Below, in pieces: positions 15,531-23,688 of a stretch of 64,000 nt of DNA (positions within the stretch are counted from its first letter, which is position 1; each line of letters starts with the position of its first letter). Location: positions 744,001 to 808,000 of the forward strand of contig NZ_JBDPLH010000001.1 of NCBI RefSeq assembly GCF_040187885.1. Reading direction: 5' to 3'. The stretch is from Roseateles_E cavernae (GTDB lineage: Bacteria; Pseudomonadota; Gammaproteobacteria; Burkholderiales; Burkholderiaceae_C). A model generated the notes under the pieces. It saw nothing but the letters and a program-made list of their open reading frames with translations, was not told where the DNA came from and did not search any database. Made by a program: the position numbers and the translations under genes.

Positions 15531-16388
15531 ATGAGCTCCTCCCCTTCTTTCAAGCGTGTCTGGATGATCACCGGCGCCTCGCGCGGCATCGGTGCCCGCC
15601 TCGTCGAGGCCGTGCTGGCCCATGGCGATGCGGTTGTCGCGACGGCGCGTGACAGTGCCGCGCTGCACCAGCGCTTCGGTGCCCAGGCCGGGCTGCTGGC
15701 CCTGCCGCTGGATGTGACCCGCGAGGCCGATGCCGCCCATGCGGTCGAAACAGCGCTGGCCCATTTCGGCCGCATCGATGTGCTGGTCAACAACGCCGGC
15801 TATGGCCTGCTCGGTGCGGTGGAGGAGGCGAGCGGCGACGAGGTGCGGCGTCTCTACGAGACCAATGTGTTCGGCCTGTTGAACGTCACGCGGGCGGTGC
15901 TGCCGAGCATGCGCTCGCGCCGCAGCGGCCATCTGATCAATATCTCCTCGCTGGGCGGCTACCAGTCGGGAGCCGGCTTCGGTGTCTATTGCTCGACCAA
16001 GTTTGCGGTCGAAGGCCTGACCGAGGCGCTGCACGCCGAACTGGCGCCGCTGGGCATCCATGCCACGGTGGTCGAGCCGGGCTATTTCCGCACCGACTTT
16101 CTGGAGAGCCAGTCGCTGGCCGTGTCGCCCAAGGTGCTGGAGGACTATGCGGCGAGCGCCGGTCAGGTGCGCGAGGCGGCCAAGCGCATCAGCCTGAACC
16201 AGCCCGGCGACCCGCAGCGCCTGGCCCAGGCCCTGATCCTGCTGGTCGAGACTTCGCGCCCGCCACTGCGCTTGCCGCTGGGCAGCGATACGCTGCAGAC
16301 GATCCGCGCCAAGCATGCCTTTGTCGAGCAGGAAACGGCGGAGTGGCAAGCGCTGGCCGCCTCGACCGACTTCCCGGCCGGCGCCTGA
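15531..16388 (+). CDS. Short-chain dehydrogenase/reductase
   Basis: A 285-residue classical SDR. Cofactor motif TGASRGIG at 14-21, NNAG at about 91-94 (VLVNNAGYG), catalytic Ser in INISSLGG and YCSTK for the Tyr and Lys. Arg in the TARD segment after beta-2 suggests NADP. AAGGA lies before the ATG at 15531. It is divergent from a LysR gene that probably controls it. The substrate is unknown. Confidence 0.9.
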   Translation: MSSSPSFKRVWMITGASRGIGARLVEAVLAHGDAVVATARDSAALHQRFGAQAGLLALPLDVTREADAAHAVETALAHFGRIDVLVNNAGYGLLGAVEEASGDEVRRLYETNVFGLLNVTRAVLPSMRSRRSGHLINISSLGGYQSGAGFGVYCSTKFAVEGLTEALHAELAPLGIHATVVEPGYFRTDFLESQSLAVSPKVLEDYAASAGQVREAAKRISLNQPGDPQRLAQALILLVETSRPPLRLPLGSDTLQTIRAKHAFVEQETAEWQALAASTDFPAGA

Positions 16389-16396
16389 GTGCCCGA

Positions 16397-16753
16397 TCAG
16401 GCGTCGACGATCACCTCGAAGCCGCCAAAAATCATGCGCTGGCCATCGAAAGGCATATTGGCCGGGCCTATCGCCGTCATGCGCGGATCGGCCATCGCGT
16501 TCTTCATGCCCTCGTCGCGCATGCCGCGCGAGGGCCAGACGATCCACGAGAACACCACGCTCTCATCCTCCTTGCGCTGCACGGCCATCGTGAACGAGGT
16601 GAGCTTGCCCTCGGGCACATCATCACCCCAGCATTCGACCACCGACAAGGCGCCGTGGTCCTTGAAGACCTGGGCCGCGGTTGTCGCGAGTTCACGATAA
16701 GCCTCCCGCTTGGCGGTCGGCACGGCCAGCACGAATCCATCGACATAGCTCAT
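16397..16753 (-). CDS. DUF1428 family protein
   Basis: A 118-residue protein of the DUF1428 family (dimeric alpha/beta-barrel fold), starting MSYVDGFVLAVPTAKREAY and holding VFKDHGALSVVECWGDDVPEGK and FSWIVWPSRGMRD. Function unknown. The frame is open to 16867, but AGGAG lies 8 bases before the ATG at 16753 and the family N-terminus begins there. It is convergent with the SDR gene and divergent from the aldolase-like gene. Confidence 0.8.
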   Translation of the reverse strand: MSYVDGFVLAVPTAKREAYRELATTAAQVFKDHGALSVVECWGDDVPEGKLTSFTMAVQRKEDESVVFSWIVWPSRGMRDEGMKNAMADPRMTAIGPANMPFDGQRMIFGGFEVIVDA

Positions 16754-16839
16754 TTCGCTGCTCCTGAAAAAGTTTGGCTTGGAATCCAGACGACGCCGGG
16801 CTGCACGCAAAATCGACGAGTCACCAGGAAAAAACTGCC

Positions 16840-17967
16840 ATGACCCTTGCCCTGCCCCCCGCCGCACGCCCCGGCGACCCGCTGTCGGCCGTCGACACGC
16901 CGGCCCTGATCCTCGATCTGGACGCCTTCGAACGCAACCTCGATCGCATGCAGGCGGCCGCTGCAGCCGCCGGCCTGGCCCTGCGCCCCCATGCCAAGGC
17001 GCATAAGTGCCCGGCCATCGCCCAGGCCCAGATCGCGCGCGGCGCGCTGGGCATCTGCTGCCAGAAGGTCAGCGAGGCCATCCCCTTTCTGCAGGCCGGC
17101 ATCAGCGACATCCACATCAGCAACGAGGTGGTCGGCGCCGCCAAGACCGCACTGCTGGCCCGGCTGGCGCTGCAAGGCCGACTGAGCGTCTGTGTCGACC
17201 ACGCCGAGCAGGTCGCGGCGCTGGCTGCGGCCACGGCTGAGGCCGGCAGCCGGCTCGATGTCTTCGTCGAGATCAATATCGGCCAGCACCGCTGCGGCGT
17301 GGTCGCCGAGGCGCTGGCCGTGCTGCGCCTGGTCGAGGCGATTGCCGCCCATCCGCAGCTGCGCTTCAAGGGACTGCAGGCCTATCACGGCGCGCTCCAG
17401 CATCTGCGCGGCCATGCCGAGCGGCGCGAGGCGGTGGCCGCGGCGGCGGCGCGCACGGCCGCGGTCGTCGCGGCGCTGGCCCAGGCCGGGGTGCGCTGCG
17501 AGACCGTGACCGGCGGCGGCACGGGCAGCGCCGAGTTCGATCTGCACTCGGGTGTCTACACCGAGCTGCAGCCGGGCTCCTATGTCTTCATGGACGGCGA
17601 CTACGGGCGCAACGACTACGGCCAGGCGCTGCGCTTCGAGCACAGCCTGTTTGTCGCCACCACGGTGATGAGCCAGGGCAGCGGCGATCGTGTGGTGGTC
17701 GACGCCGGGCTGAAGTCGCTGGCGGTGGACTCCGGACTGCCGACGCTCTGGGACGAGGCCGGGCTGGTCTATGTCTCAGCCAATGACGAGCATGGCCTCG
17801 TGCAGCTCGCCGATGCGAGTGTGCCCCGGCCGGCGCTGGGCCGCCAGCTGCTGCTGGTGCCCGGCCATTGCGACCCCACCTTGAATCTGCATGACGAGAT
17901 CGTCGCGCTGCGCGCCGGCCGGGTCGAGGCTGTCTGGCCGATCGCGGCGCGGGGCTTGAGCCGCTGA
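16840..17967 (+). CDS. D-threonine aldolase-like PLP enzyme (alanine racemase fold type III)
   Basis: A 375-residue enzyme of the D-threonine/D-3-hydroxyaspartate aldolase group, which cleaves D-3-hydroxy-amino acids to glycine and an aldehyde. The PLP lysine is K53 in LRPHAKAHKCP; GGGTGSAEF binds the phosphate; and the C-terminal HCDPT supplies the His and Asp that hold the divalent metal. Length matches the family. AGGA precedes the ATG. Related D-serine dehydratases share the fold, so the substrate is open. Confidence 0.85.
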   Translation: MTLALPPAARPGDPLSAVDTPALILDLDAFERNLDRMQAAAAAAGLALRPHAKAHKCPAIAQAQIARGALGICCQKVSEAIPFLQAGISDIHISNEVVGAAKTALLARLALQGRLSVCVDHAEQVAALAAATAEAGSRLDVFVEINIGQHRCGVVAEALAVLRLVEAIAAHPQLRFKGLQAYHGALQHLRGHAERREAVAAAAARTAAVVAALAQAGVRCETVTGGGTGSAEFDLHSGVYTELQPGSYVFMDGDYGRNDYGQALRFEHSLFVATTVMSQGSGDRVVVDAGLKSLAVDSGLPTLWDEAGLVYVSANDEHGLVQLADASVPRPALGRQLLLVPGHCDPTLNLHDEIVALRAGRVEAVWPIAARGLSR

Positions 17968-18046
17968 GCCGCTGAGCCATTCGCAGTGGCGGCGGCCCAG
18001 GCTTGCGCCGGATCCATGGCGCGCAGCGACGACGCCGGCGTTTGCG

Positions 18047-19681
18047 CTATTTGTTGTCCGATTTGGCCGCCGGCACGCTCAGCACGATCTCTTCCGAGCC
18101 GCGACCGACCGCATCGCTGATGAGCAGACGCAACTCGCCTTCCGGGGCGTTGCTGCCGATGTGCAGGTCGACGATGACGACCGTGCCCTCCAGGCTCACG
18201 GTCAGGCTGCGTTGATTGTCCGGCGGCGTGCCTGGATTGCCCTGCAAGGACACCGCCGGCACGCCTTTGGCGCCGCTGATCTGGAAGCGATAGCTGCTGC
18301 CGCGCTGCACCGTGCGGTCGTCGGCCGGAAAGACGGCCAACGAAGCGCCGCCGCCGCCACGGCATTCGGGAATATTGCGCACCCGCCCCGCCATATCGTA
18401 GTGGTTGACCAGGAACTGGTTGACCACCCGGCGTGTCGCATAGAGCAGGGCAGTCTGCTCCACCACTTCGACAAACTCGGTGTCGGCCAGGCGGGGTACC
18501 CGGTTGAGCGCGGCAATCGCCTTGTCCTGTTCGGCGTTCTTTTTGCGCAGCTCGGTCAGCTCCCGGTCGCGGTGCTGGGCGTTCTTGGCTGCAGCCTTCT
18601 GCTCTGAGGCCAGCGCTCTCTCGGCATTGGGGTTGCTCTTGATCAAGGCCTCCAGCCGCTTGTTGACCTCGGCGAACTGTTGCGCCACGGCGGGGTCCAG
18701 GGTCTTGGCCGCCGGCGTTCCCGGCGTTGCCGCACCGGCCACCGGTGCCGGCGCATCGGATTCCTCCTGAGCCTCCCCGGGCTCGCCGCTTTCGGGCACG
18801 GGCGCGATGGCCTGGAATCGCCCGGTGACGGCCTTGAGATTGGCCAGCAGAAGTTCGGGTTCGACGATGCCCACATTGTTGCGCCGCAGTTCCTCGCTGA
18901 CCGCCGCAACGATCAGATCGCCCTGTCGCCGCAGCTGGAACGCCGCGCTGTCGATTCGGGCGCGAAGTTGCTCGCCCGACAGCAGCGTCTTGCGGGCCTG
19001 GCGCAGCGCCTGTTCGGCTTCCTGTAGTGCTCGGCCCTCGAAGGTCGTCCTGTCGTTGCGCGGAATGCCGTGCTGAAAGCGCAGGCGCAGCACCACAGCG
19101 TCCAGATGGCGGATGCGGTCGCTCAGGGATGGCTCTAGGGTCGGCATATAGGTCGGGGCAAGGCTGGTGCTTGAGACCAGCTGCTCGTAGGCCTGCGGAC
19201 TCAGCAGATAGGGCCTCGCCCGAGCCATCAGGCAGGACAGGGCCTTGAAGCCCTCGACATAGGTTTCATCGTGTTTCGGGTTGAGAAAAAGATTGCCGAC
19301 GGCGTAGGCCGAACCGGCGCCAATGCCGGCCTTGGCGACATTGCGTCGGGTGGCTTCGCTGGCGACGCCGTCCTTGACGAATCCCGGCTTGAGGCCTTGA
19401 TAGAGCCCCCAGGCACTCAGGCTGTAGACCGCCAGCGAGGAGAGATGGGCCGTGCGGGCGTGACTGGACAGGGAGTCGAACCATTCAACCCTTTGCAGAT
19501 GCAGGTCGCGCAGGGCGGGACCGAGATTCTGCGCATAGCTTGTGAGCTGAGTACCCGGCGCGCCCTCCTTGGTGATCAGGTCGCTGTCCAGGGCCTCGCT
19601 GCGCTGGTAGGGGTTGATGGTGCTGCAGCCGGTCAGGAACACGGCGGCGAAGATGGTGCTGAGTTTGCATGGACCGGTCAT
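18047..19681 (-). CDS. Large lipoprotein of unknown function
   Basis: A 544-residue predicted outer-membrane or periplasmic lipoprotein with lipobox LTGC at residues 16-19. Residues about 75-135 hold moderately hydrophobic Gly/Ala-rich stretches; 205-275 and 335-400 are charged and helical (coiled-coil-like runs such as ERALASEQKAAAKNAQHRDR), separated by a Pro/Ala-rich linker at about 290-325. The C-terminal 120 residues are beta-rich (YRFQISGAKGVPAVSLQG, VVIVDLHIGSNAPEGEL), resembling an Ig-like domain. I do not recognise the family. It stands alone, upstream of a binding-protein remnant. Confidence 0.7.
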   Translation of the reverse strand: MTGPCKLSTIFAAVFLTGCSTINPYQRSEALDSDLITKEGAPGTQLTSYAQNLGPALRDLHLQRVEWFDSLSSHARTAHLSSLAVYSLSAWGLYQGLKPGFVKDGVASEATRRNVAKAGIGAGSAYAVGNLFLNPKHDETYVEGFKALSCLMARARPYLLSPQAYEQLVSSTSLAPTYMPTLEPSLSDRIRHLDAVVLRLRFQHGIPRNDRTTFEGRALQEAEQALRQARKTLLSGEQLRARIDSAAFQLRRQGDLIVAAVSEELRRNNVGIVEPELLLANLKAVTGRFQAIAPVPESGEPGEAQEESDAPAPVAGAATPGTPAAKTLDPAVAQQFAEVNKRLEALIKSNPNAERALASEQKAAAKNAQHRDRELTELRKKNAEQDKAIAALNRVPRLADTEFVEVVEQTALLYATRRVVNQFLVNHYDMAGRVRNIPECRGGGGASLAVFPADDRTVQRGSSYRFQISGAKGVPAVSLQGNPGTPPDNQRSLTVSLEGTVVIVDLHIGSNAPEGELRLLISDAVGRGSEEIVLSVPAAKSDNK

Positions 19682-19838
19682 GGCGCCCTCGTTCGTTGGA
19701 GATACCGGCCCTCAGGCTAGGCCCCCGGATCAGACGGCCGCATCCTCAAGGTGGAGGGTCTGGGCGCGGGAGCAACGACGTTCCCGCAGAACCCGCGCCT
19801 TTTCGCCACGGCCAGGAAGACGGTGGCGACGCCTCAGC

Positions 19839-20120
19839 AAGCTCGAGTTCCGCAACGGCCGCGACGCGCTGGCCGGTGGCCAGATCGACGACTGCTATGC
19901 GAACGACCGGCTCAGCATCGAGATCGCCCATCAGCAGGCCTTGGCCGACCCGATCTGGACCAAGCGGGTGCCGGCGCGGCTGGAGCCGGCCTATCTGCTG
20001 TCGAGCCAGCAGGCTTTTGTGGGTTTCTCTCAGCAGGCCCTGAGCAAACGGCCCGAGCTGGCCCAGCTGCGTGCCAGCGGCGAGATGCAGCGGCTGGCGG
20101 GCATGTACAAGCCGCGCTGA
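19839..20120 (+). pseudogene. 3' remnant of a periplasmic amino-acid-binding protein
   Basis: The frame 19839-20120 encodes about 93 residues that read like the C-terminal lobe of an SBP_bac_3/PBP2 protein: LAGGQIDDCYANDRLSIEI, then EPAYLLSSQQAFVGFSQQAL and the terminal LRASGEMQRLAGMYK. Upstream the same frame turns into Arg-rich sequence with no signal peptide, first lobe or start site. I read it as the leftover of a deleted or decayed gene. An alternative is a sequencing frameshift upstream, but only about 160 bases separate it from the lipoprotein gene, too few for the missing part. Confidence 0.6.
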
Positions 20121-20199
20121 GCGCCGAGACCGGCGACATCACCCAGCCCGCGCTGGAAATCTGCACAATCACGCGCACCATCCATACCGGGGAGTACGA

Positions 20200-20550
20200 A
20201 TGTCCTACTTGCTTTTGATCGTTGAACCCACCGGCCAGCGCGCGGAGCGCGGCCTTGACGCGGGCCGTGATGCCTGTGAGCAGATGGGGCGCTTCGGCGC
20301 CGATCTGCAGGCCAAGGGTCTGCTGGTGGGCGCCAATTCACTGGCCACCTCCGGTGTGCGCCTGCAGATGCGCGAGGGCCGGCGAGTGCTGACCGACGGG
20401 CCATTTGCCGAGGCCAAGGAGCTGGTGGGCGGCTATTTCCTGCTGAACTGCGAAAGCCGCGAGGAGGCGCTGGCCATCGCCGCCGAATGCCCGGCTGCCC
20501 AGTGGGCGAGCGTCGAGGTCCGCCGCATCGCCCCCTGCTACGAGGACTGA
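20200..20550 (+). CDS. YCII/DGPF domain protein
   Basis: A 116-residue YCII-related protein with the DGPF signature (LTDGPFAEAKELVGGYFLL) in a ferredoxin-like dimeric fold. Function is unproven; such proteins are often linked to ECF42 sigma factors, and one lies 3.1 kb downstream beside a second DGPF gene. GGGGAG lies 5 bases before the ATG. A 71-bp tandem repeat follows the stop. No TGTCGA promoter motif was seen in its short upstream region. Confidence 0.8.
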   Translation: MSYLLLIVEPTGQRAERGLDAGRDACEQMGRFGADLQAKGLLVGANSLATSGVRLQMREGRRVLTDGPFAEAKELVGGYFLLNCESREEALAIAAECPAAQWASVEVRRIAPCYED

Positions 20551-20559
20551 GTCGGGACC

Positions 20560-20701
20560 GAGGCGAGTCCCTGCGGACTCACTGACGCCCGACGAAGGCC
20601 CAGACGCGTCTCGTGCGGCTGGGCTGAGTCATGGCGAGGCCCTGCGGAATCGGCGATGCCCGACGAAGGCCCGGCCGCAGTCCGTGCGGTTGGGCTGAAC
20701 C
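20560..20701. repeat. Two-copy degenerate tandem repeat, period 71 bp
   Basis: Copies at 20560-20630 and 20631-20701 share GGCGAG, CCCTGCGGA, GCCCGACGAAGGCCC, GTGCGG and TGGGCTGA at a constant 71-base offset. The repeat fills the gap between the convergent YCII and flavoprotein genes, a place where hairpins or REP-like elements often sit. No terminator T-run was seen. Confidence 0.6.
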
Positions 20702-20708
20702 GCCGCCC

Positions 20709-21611
20709 TCAGACCGGCGGCCCGAACACCAGGGCCTGATGCACCGAGGCGCCGGCCATCACGCCGTCGGCCGAGGCGAAAGTGGCGTTGTGCGGCACGC
20801 GCGCGGCATCGCCGGCCGCGTAGACGCCGGCCACCGTGGTCTGCTTGAAGGCGTCAGTGCGTATCACCGGGCCGAAGGGGCCGGTGTCGAATTCGCAGCC
20901 CAGCTGCTCGGCCAGCGGGCTGGCCATCTCGGTGCGGCTGGCCAGATACAGGGCCGCGATCTCGATCAGCCGGCCGTCGCGCAGGCGCACGCCGCCGTCT
21001 TCCATGCCTGCCAGCGGCGCCGGCTCCAGACTGACGCCGCGCGCCAGCAGCTGGGCCCGCATCTCGCCATCGAGCTCAGCTTCGCGGCCGTTCAGCAACA
21101 AGGTGGTCGGGCCCCACTCGGGAATCAGCTGGGCCTGGTGCGCCGACATCGGTGCAACCCACAGCACGCCCAGCGGCCGGCCGTTGAACTCGTAACCATG
21201 GCAGTAGGGGCAGTGCAGCACGGTCCGGCCCCAGCGCTCGTGCAGGCCCGGGATGCCCTCGGGCAGGCGGTCGACGATGCCGCAGGCCAGCACCAGCTTG
21301 CGCGCGCGCAGCGCCTCGCCGCTGTCCAGCACCACCGAGAAACTGCCGCCGCCGGCCTCGGCCGCTGCGCCGACGGCCAGTCCCTGGATGAAGCGCACAT
21401 TGGGGTAGGCCAGCAGCTTCGCGCGCGCGTTCGCGATCATCGCCAGCGGCGCCTCGCCGTCCTGGCCGAAGAAGCCGTGCGAGGCGCTGGCAAAGCGGTT
21501 GCGCGGCGCGCCGGCGTCGACGACGCAGACCCGGCGGCGCCCGCGCGCGATCTGCATCGCGGCGGACAGGCCGGCGAAGCTGCCGCCGATGACAAGCGCA
21601 TCAAAAGTCAT
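20709..21611 (-). CDS. Thioredoxin reductase-like NAD(P)/FAD oxidoreductase
   Basis: A 300-residue flavoprotein with the two-dinucleotide-domain layout of thioredoxin reductase. FAD motif VIGGSFAGLSAAMQIARGRR at 7-26; a CxxC pair, C134 and C137, in HCPYCHGYEF; and the C-terminal FAD motif VAGVYAAGDAA. Bacterial homologues of this size often act on unknown disulfides or as toxin/antibiotic-modifying oxidoreductases. Its start overlaps the end of the Rrf2 regulator gene by 11 bases, so the two form an operon. Confidence 0.85.
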   Translation of the reverse strand: MTFDALVIGGSFAGLSAAMQIARGRRRVCVVDAGAPRNRFASASHGFFGQDGEAPLAMIANARAKLLAYPNVRFIQGLAVGAAAEAGGGSFSVVLDSGEALRARKLVLACGIVDRLPEGIPGLHERWGRTVLHCPYCHGYEFNGRPLGVLWVAPMSAHQAQLIPEWGPTTLLLNGREAELDGEMRAQLLARGVSLEPAPLAGMEDGGVRLRDGRLIEIAALYLASRTEMASPLAEQLGCEFDTGPFGPVIRTDAFKQTTVAGVYAAGDAARVPHNATFASADGVMAGASVHQALVFGPPV

Positions 21612-22068
21612 GGTCGTGGTGGTGTTGATGGGCCGCACCCCGGTGGGATTGCAGGCGTTGATGAAAGTCAGCGGACAGCTGGGCCAGGCTGACGCCCCCC
21701 AGTCGTGCCAGCAACAGGGCCTCGGCCTCGGCGAAGGCGCTGCCCAAGGCCGCATTGACGGCTTTCTCGACCAGGCAGTCGGGGTGCTCCGAGCGGTGGC
21801 CGATGGCCAGCAGGGTCGGCGCGCCCAGCGCCTCGTGCACATCGCGCAGACTGATATCGGCCAGCCGGCAGGCCAGCGACCAGCCGCCGCCATGGCCTTT
21901 CTCCGAGGCGACAAAGCCGGCCTCGCGCAAGCCGCCCAGCAGCCGGCGCAGCACCACCGGGTTGCTGCCCATCGCCTTGGCCAGCGTTTCGGAGGTGGCG
22001 GGGCCGTCCATTTCGGCCAGGTGCAAGAGCACATGCAGAACGGCGGAGAGGCGGCTGTCTCTAGTCAT
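21601..22068 (-). CDS. Rrf2-family transcriptional regulator
   Basis: A 155-residue Rrf2 regulator: RLSAVLHVLLHLAEMDGPATSETLAKAMGSNPVVLRRLLGGLREAGFVASEKGHGGGWSL gives the winged HTH and the GxGGG wing. The three clustered cysteines of Fe-S members (IscR, NsrR) are missing; only one Cys (PDCLVEK) remains, so it should sense by another route. It ends in a His-rich tail. It leads the operon with the flavoprotein and probably controls it through the dyad at 22074-22090. Confidence 0.85.
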   Translation of the reverse strand: MTRDSRLSAVLHVLLHLAEMDGPATSETLAKAMGSNPVVLRRLLGGLREAGFVASEKGHGGGWSLACRLADISLRDVHEALGAPTLLAIGHRSEHPDCLVEKAVNAALGSAFAEAEALLLARLGGVSLAQLSADFHQRLQSHRGAAHQHHHDHDF

Positions 22069-22073
22069 GCAAC

Positions 22074-22090
22074 ATCATATGTTTCATGAT
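22074..22090. promoter_or_regulatory. Candidate Rrf2 operator
   Basis: ATCATATGTTTCATGAT is a dyad with 5-base arms, ATCAT and ATGAT, lying 5 bases upstream of the rrf2 start. AT-rich dyads next to the promoter are typical Rrf2 sites. The call rests on position and symmetry. Confidence 0.45.
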
Positions 22091-22145
22091 CTGAGAACGT
22101 CAAACCGTTTCGGTGAAAACCATCTGGTTTCGATAAAACCCTTTG

Positions 22146-22174
22146 TGTCGATGGTCTTGTCGATTTCGTCCGAT
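22146..22174 (+). promoter_or_regulatory. Candidate ECF42-type promoter (TGTCGA)
   Basis: TGTCGA at 22146-22151, with a second TGTCGA at 22158-22163, followed by CGTCCGAT at 22167-22174. From memory, ECF42 sigma factors recognise a TGTCGA -35 element with a CG-rich -10 element. A promoter here would serve the YCII-SRPBCC-VOC-sigma run that starts at 22233 and ends with an ECF42-like sigma gene, making it autoregulated. The exact -10 is uncertain. Confidence 0.5.
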
Positions 22175-22232
22175 CTGCTTCGTCGTGCATGCAGGGGCCG
22201 ACGAAACGCTCCACCCAGCCAAGGAGAACACC

Positions 22233-22649
22233 ATGCGTTACATGATCATCGTCCGGGCTACGGCCCAGAGCGAAGCCGGCGTGATGCCGCCGCCCGAGGA
22301 CGGGCTGATGGCCGAGATGGCCGCCTTCCACGAGCAGCTGGCCCAGGCCGGCGTGCTGCTCGATGCCAACGGTCTCAGGCCCAGCAGCGAGGGCTGGCGC
22401 ATCCGCCACCAGCGCGGCCAGCGGCTGCTGATCGACGGCCCCTTCGCCGAAACCAAGGAGCTGATCGCCGGCTACACGCTGATCCAGGTGCGCTCGCGCG
22501 AAGAGGCGATGGAATGGGCGCGGCGCTTTCCGGCGCCCTTTCGCGACCAGCTCTGCGAGATCGAGGTGCGCCGGCTCTACGAGCTGGAGGACTTCGAGGA
22601 CCAGGCCTCCGTGGACCGCTTCCGCGAGCTGCCGCCCTACAAGAACTGA
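22233..22649 (+). CDS. YCII/DGPF domain protein, first gene of the sigma-factor cluster
   Basis: A 138-residue YCII-related protein with the DGPF signature (LIDGPFAETKELIAGYTLIQV) and a longer C-terminal tail than the copy at 20200. AAGGAG lies 6 bases before the ATG. It is followed by SRPBCC, VOC and ECF42 sigma genes on the same strand. DGPF proteins are the recurrent neighbours and targets of ECF42 sigma factors, which supports a shared operon. The biochemical role is unknown. Confidence 0.85.
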   Translation: MRYMIIVRATAQSEAGVMPPPEDGLMAEMAAFHEQLAQAGVLLDANGLRPSSEGWRIRHQRGQRLLIDGPFAETKELIAGYTLIQVRSREEAMEWARRFPAPFRDQLCEIEVRRLYELEDFEDQASVDRFRELPPYKN

Positions 22650-22687
22650 GTCACATCGTTAACATCAAACTTCAGGGAAAACATCCA

Positions 22688-23215
22688 ATGATCAAGACCA
22701 TTGCCCTCGTCATCGTCGCCGCCCTGGCCCTGCTGCTGATCTATGCCGCCACCCGCCCCGACAGCTTCCGCGTCGAGCGCAGCGCCCGCATCCAGGCGCC
22801 GCCCGAGAAGATCTATGCGCTGATCCATGATCTGAAGGGCTTCAACCGCTGGAACCCCTACGAGAAGAAGGACCCAGCCATCAAGGGCCAGTACAGCGCC
22901 GTCACCGCCGGCCCTGGCGCCCGTTATGGCTGGGAGAGCGACAAGGTCGGTGTCGGCAGCATGGAGATCACCGAAGTGACCGCGCCCAGCCGGGTCGCGA
23001 TGAGGCTGGACTTCGTCAAGCCCTTAGAGGCCCATAACCAGGTGGAGTTCAGGCTCAGGCCCGAGGGCGGCGCCACCCAGGTGAGCTGGGCCATGCAAGG
23101 CCCCTCGCCCTTTGTCTCCAAGCTGATCGGCGTCTTCATCAGCATGGACCAGATGATCGGCCAGGACTTCGAGGACGGGCTGGCGAACCTGAAAAGCCTG
23201 GCCGAGCAGCACTGA
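22688..23215 (+). CDS. Membrane-anchored SRPBCC (polyketide cyclase-like) protein
   Basis: A 175-residue protein with one N-terminal transmembrane helix (IALVIVAALALLLIYAA) and a START/SRPBCC ligand-binding domain (FRVERSARIQAPPEKIYALIHDLKGFNRWNPYEKKDP; YGWESDKVGVGSMEITEV). The anchor suggests the ligand pocket faces the periplasm or the membrane surface. It lies 38 bases downstream of the YCII gene and 53 before the VOC gene, in the run that ends with the ECF42 sigma gene. The ligand is unknown. Confidence 0.8.
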   Translation: MIKTIALVIVAALALLLIYAATRPDSFRVERSARIQAPPEKIYALIHDLKGFNRWNPYEKKDPAIKGQYSAVTAGPGARYGWESDKVGVGSMEITEVTAPSRVAMRLDFVKPLEAHNQVEFRLRPEGGATQVSWAMQGPSPFVSKLIGVFISMDQMIGQDFEDGLANLKSLAEQH

Positions 23216-23268
23216 ATCACCCACCCACCCACCAAGCAAGCGAACAAACCACCCAGGGAGACCTCATC

Positions 23269-23688
23269 ATGCACAAGCAAATCTTCGTCAATCTGCCGAT
23301 CAAGGACATGGCCCGTTCGCAGGCCTTCTTCCGCGCCATCGGCTATGAGTTCAACAGCCAGTTCACCAACGATCAGGCCGCGGCCCTGGTGCTGGGCGAG
23401 AACCTCTATGCGATGCTGCTGGTCGAGGACTTCTTCAAGGGCTTCACGGCCAAGACCCTGGTCGATGCCCACCAGAGCACCGAGGTGCTGACCTGCCTGT
23501 CCTGCGACAGCCGGGCCCAGGTCGATGCGCTGGTCGCCAAGGCGGTGGCCGCCGGCGCCACCGTGCCGCGCCCGCCACAGGACCATGGCTTTATGTACTC
23601 CCATGGCTTCGAGGACCTGGACGGCCATGCCTGGGAGCTGATGTTCATGGACGCCAGCGCCGCCGCCAATCCCGCCCAAGATGCCTGA
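23269..23688 (+). CDS. VOC (PhnB/glyoxalase-like) protein
   Basis: A 139-residue VOC protein: MHKQIFVNLPIKDMARSQAFFRAIGYEFN and the C-terminal FEDLDGHAWELMFMDASA, the pattern of the extradiol-dioxygenase-like PhnB group. The substrate is unknown. GGGAG lies before the ATG. Its last 8 bases overlap the start of the sigma factor gene, so their translation is coupled. Confidence 0.85.
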   Translation: MHKQIFVNLPIKDMARSQAFFRAIGYEFNSQFTNDQAAALVLGENLYAMLLVEDFFKGFTAKTLVDAHQSTEVLTCLSCDSRAQVDALVAKAVAAGATVPRPPQDHGFMYSHGFEDLDGHAWELMFMDASAAANPAQDA

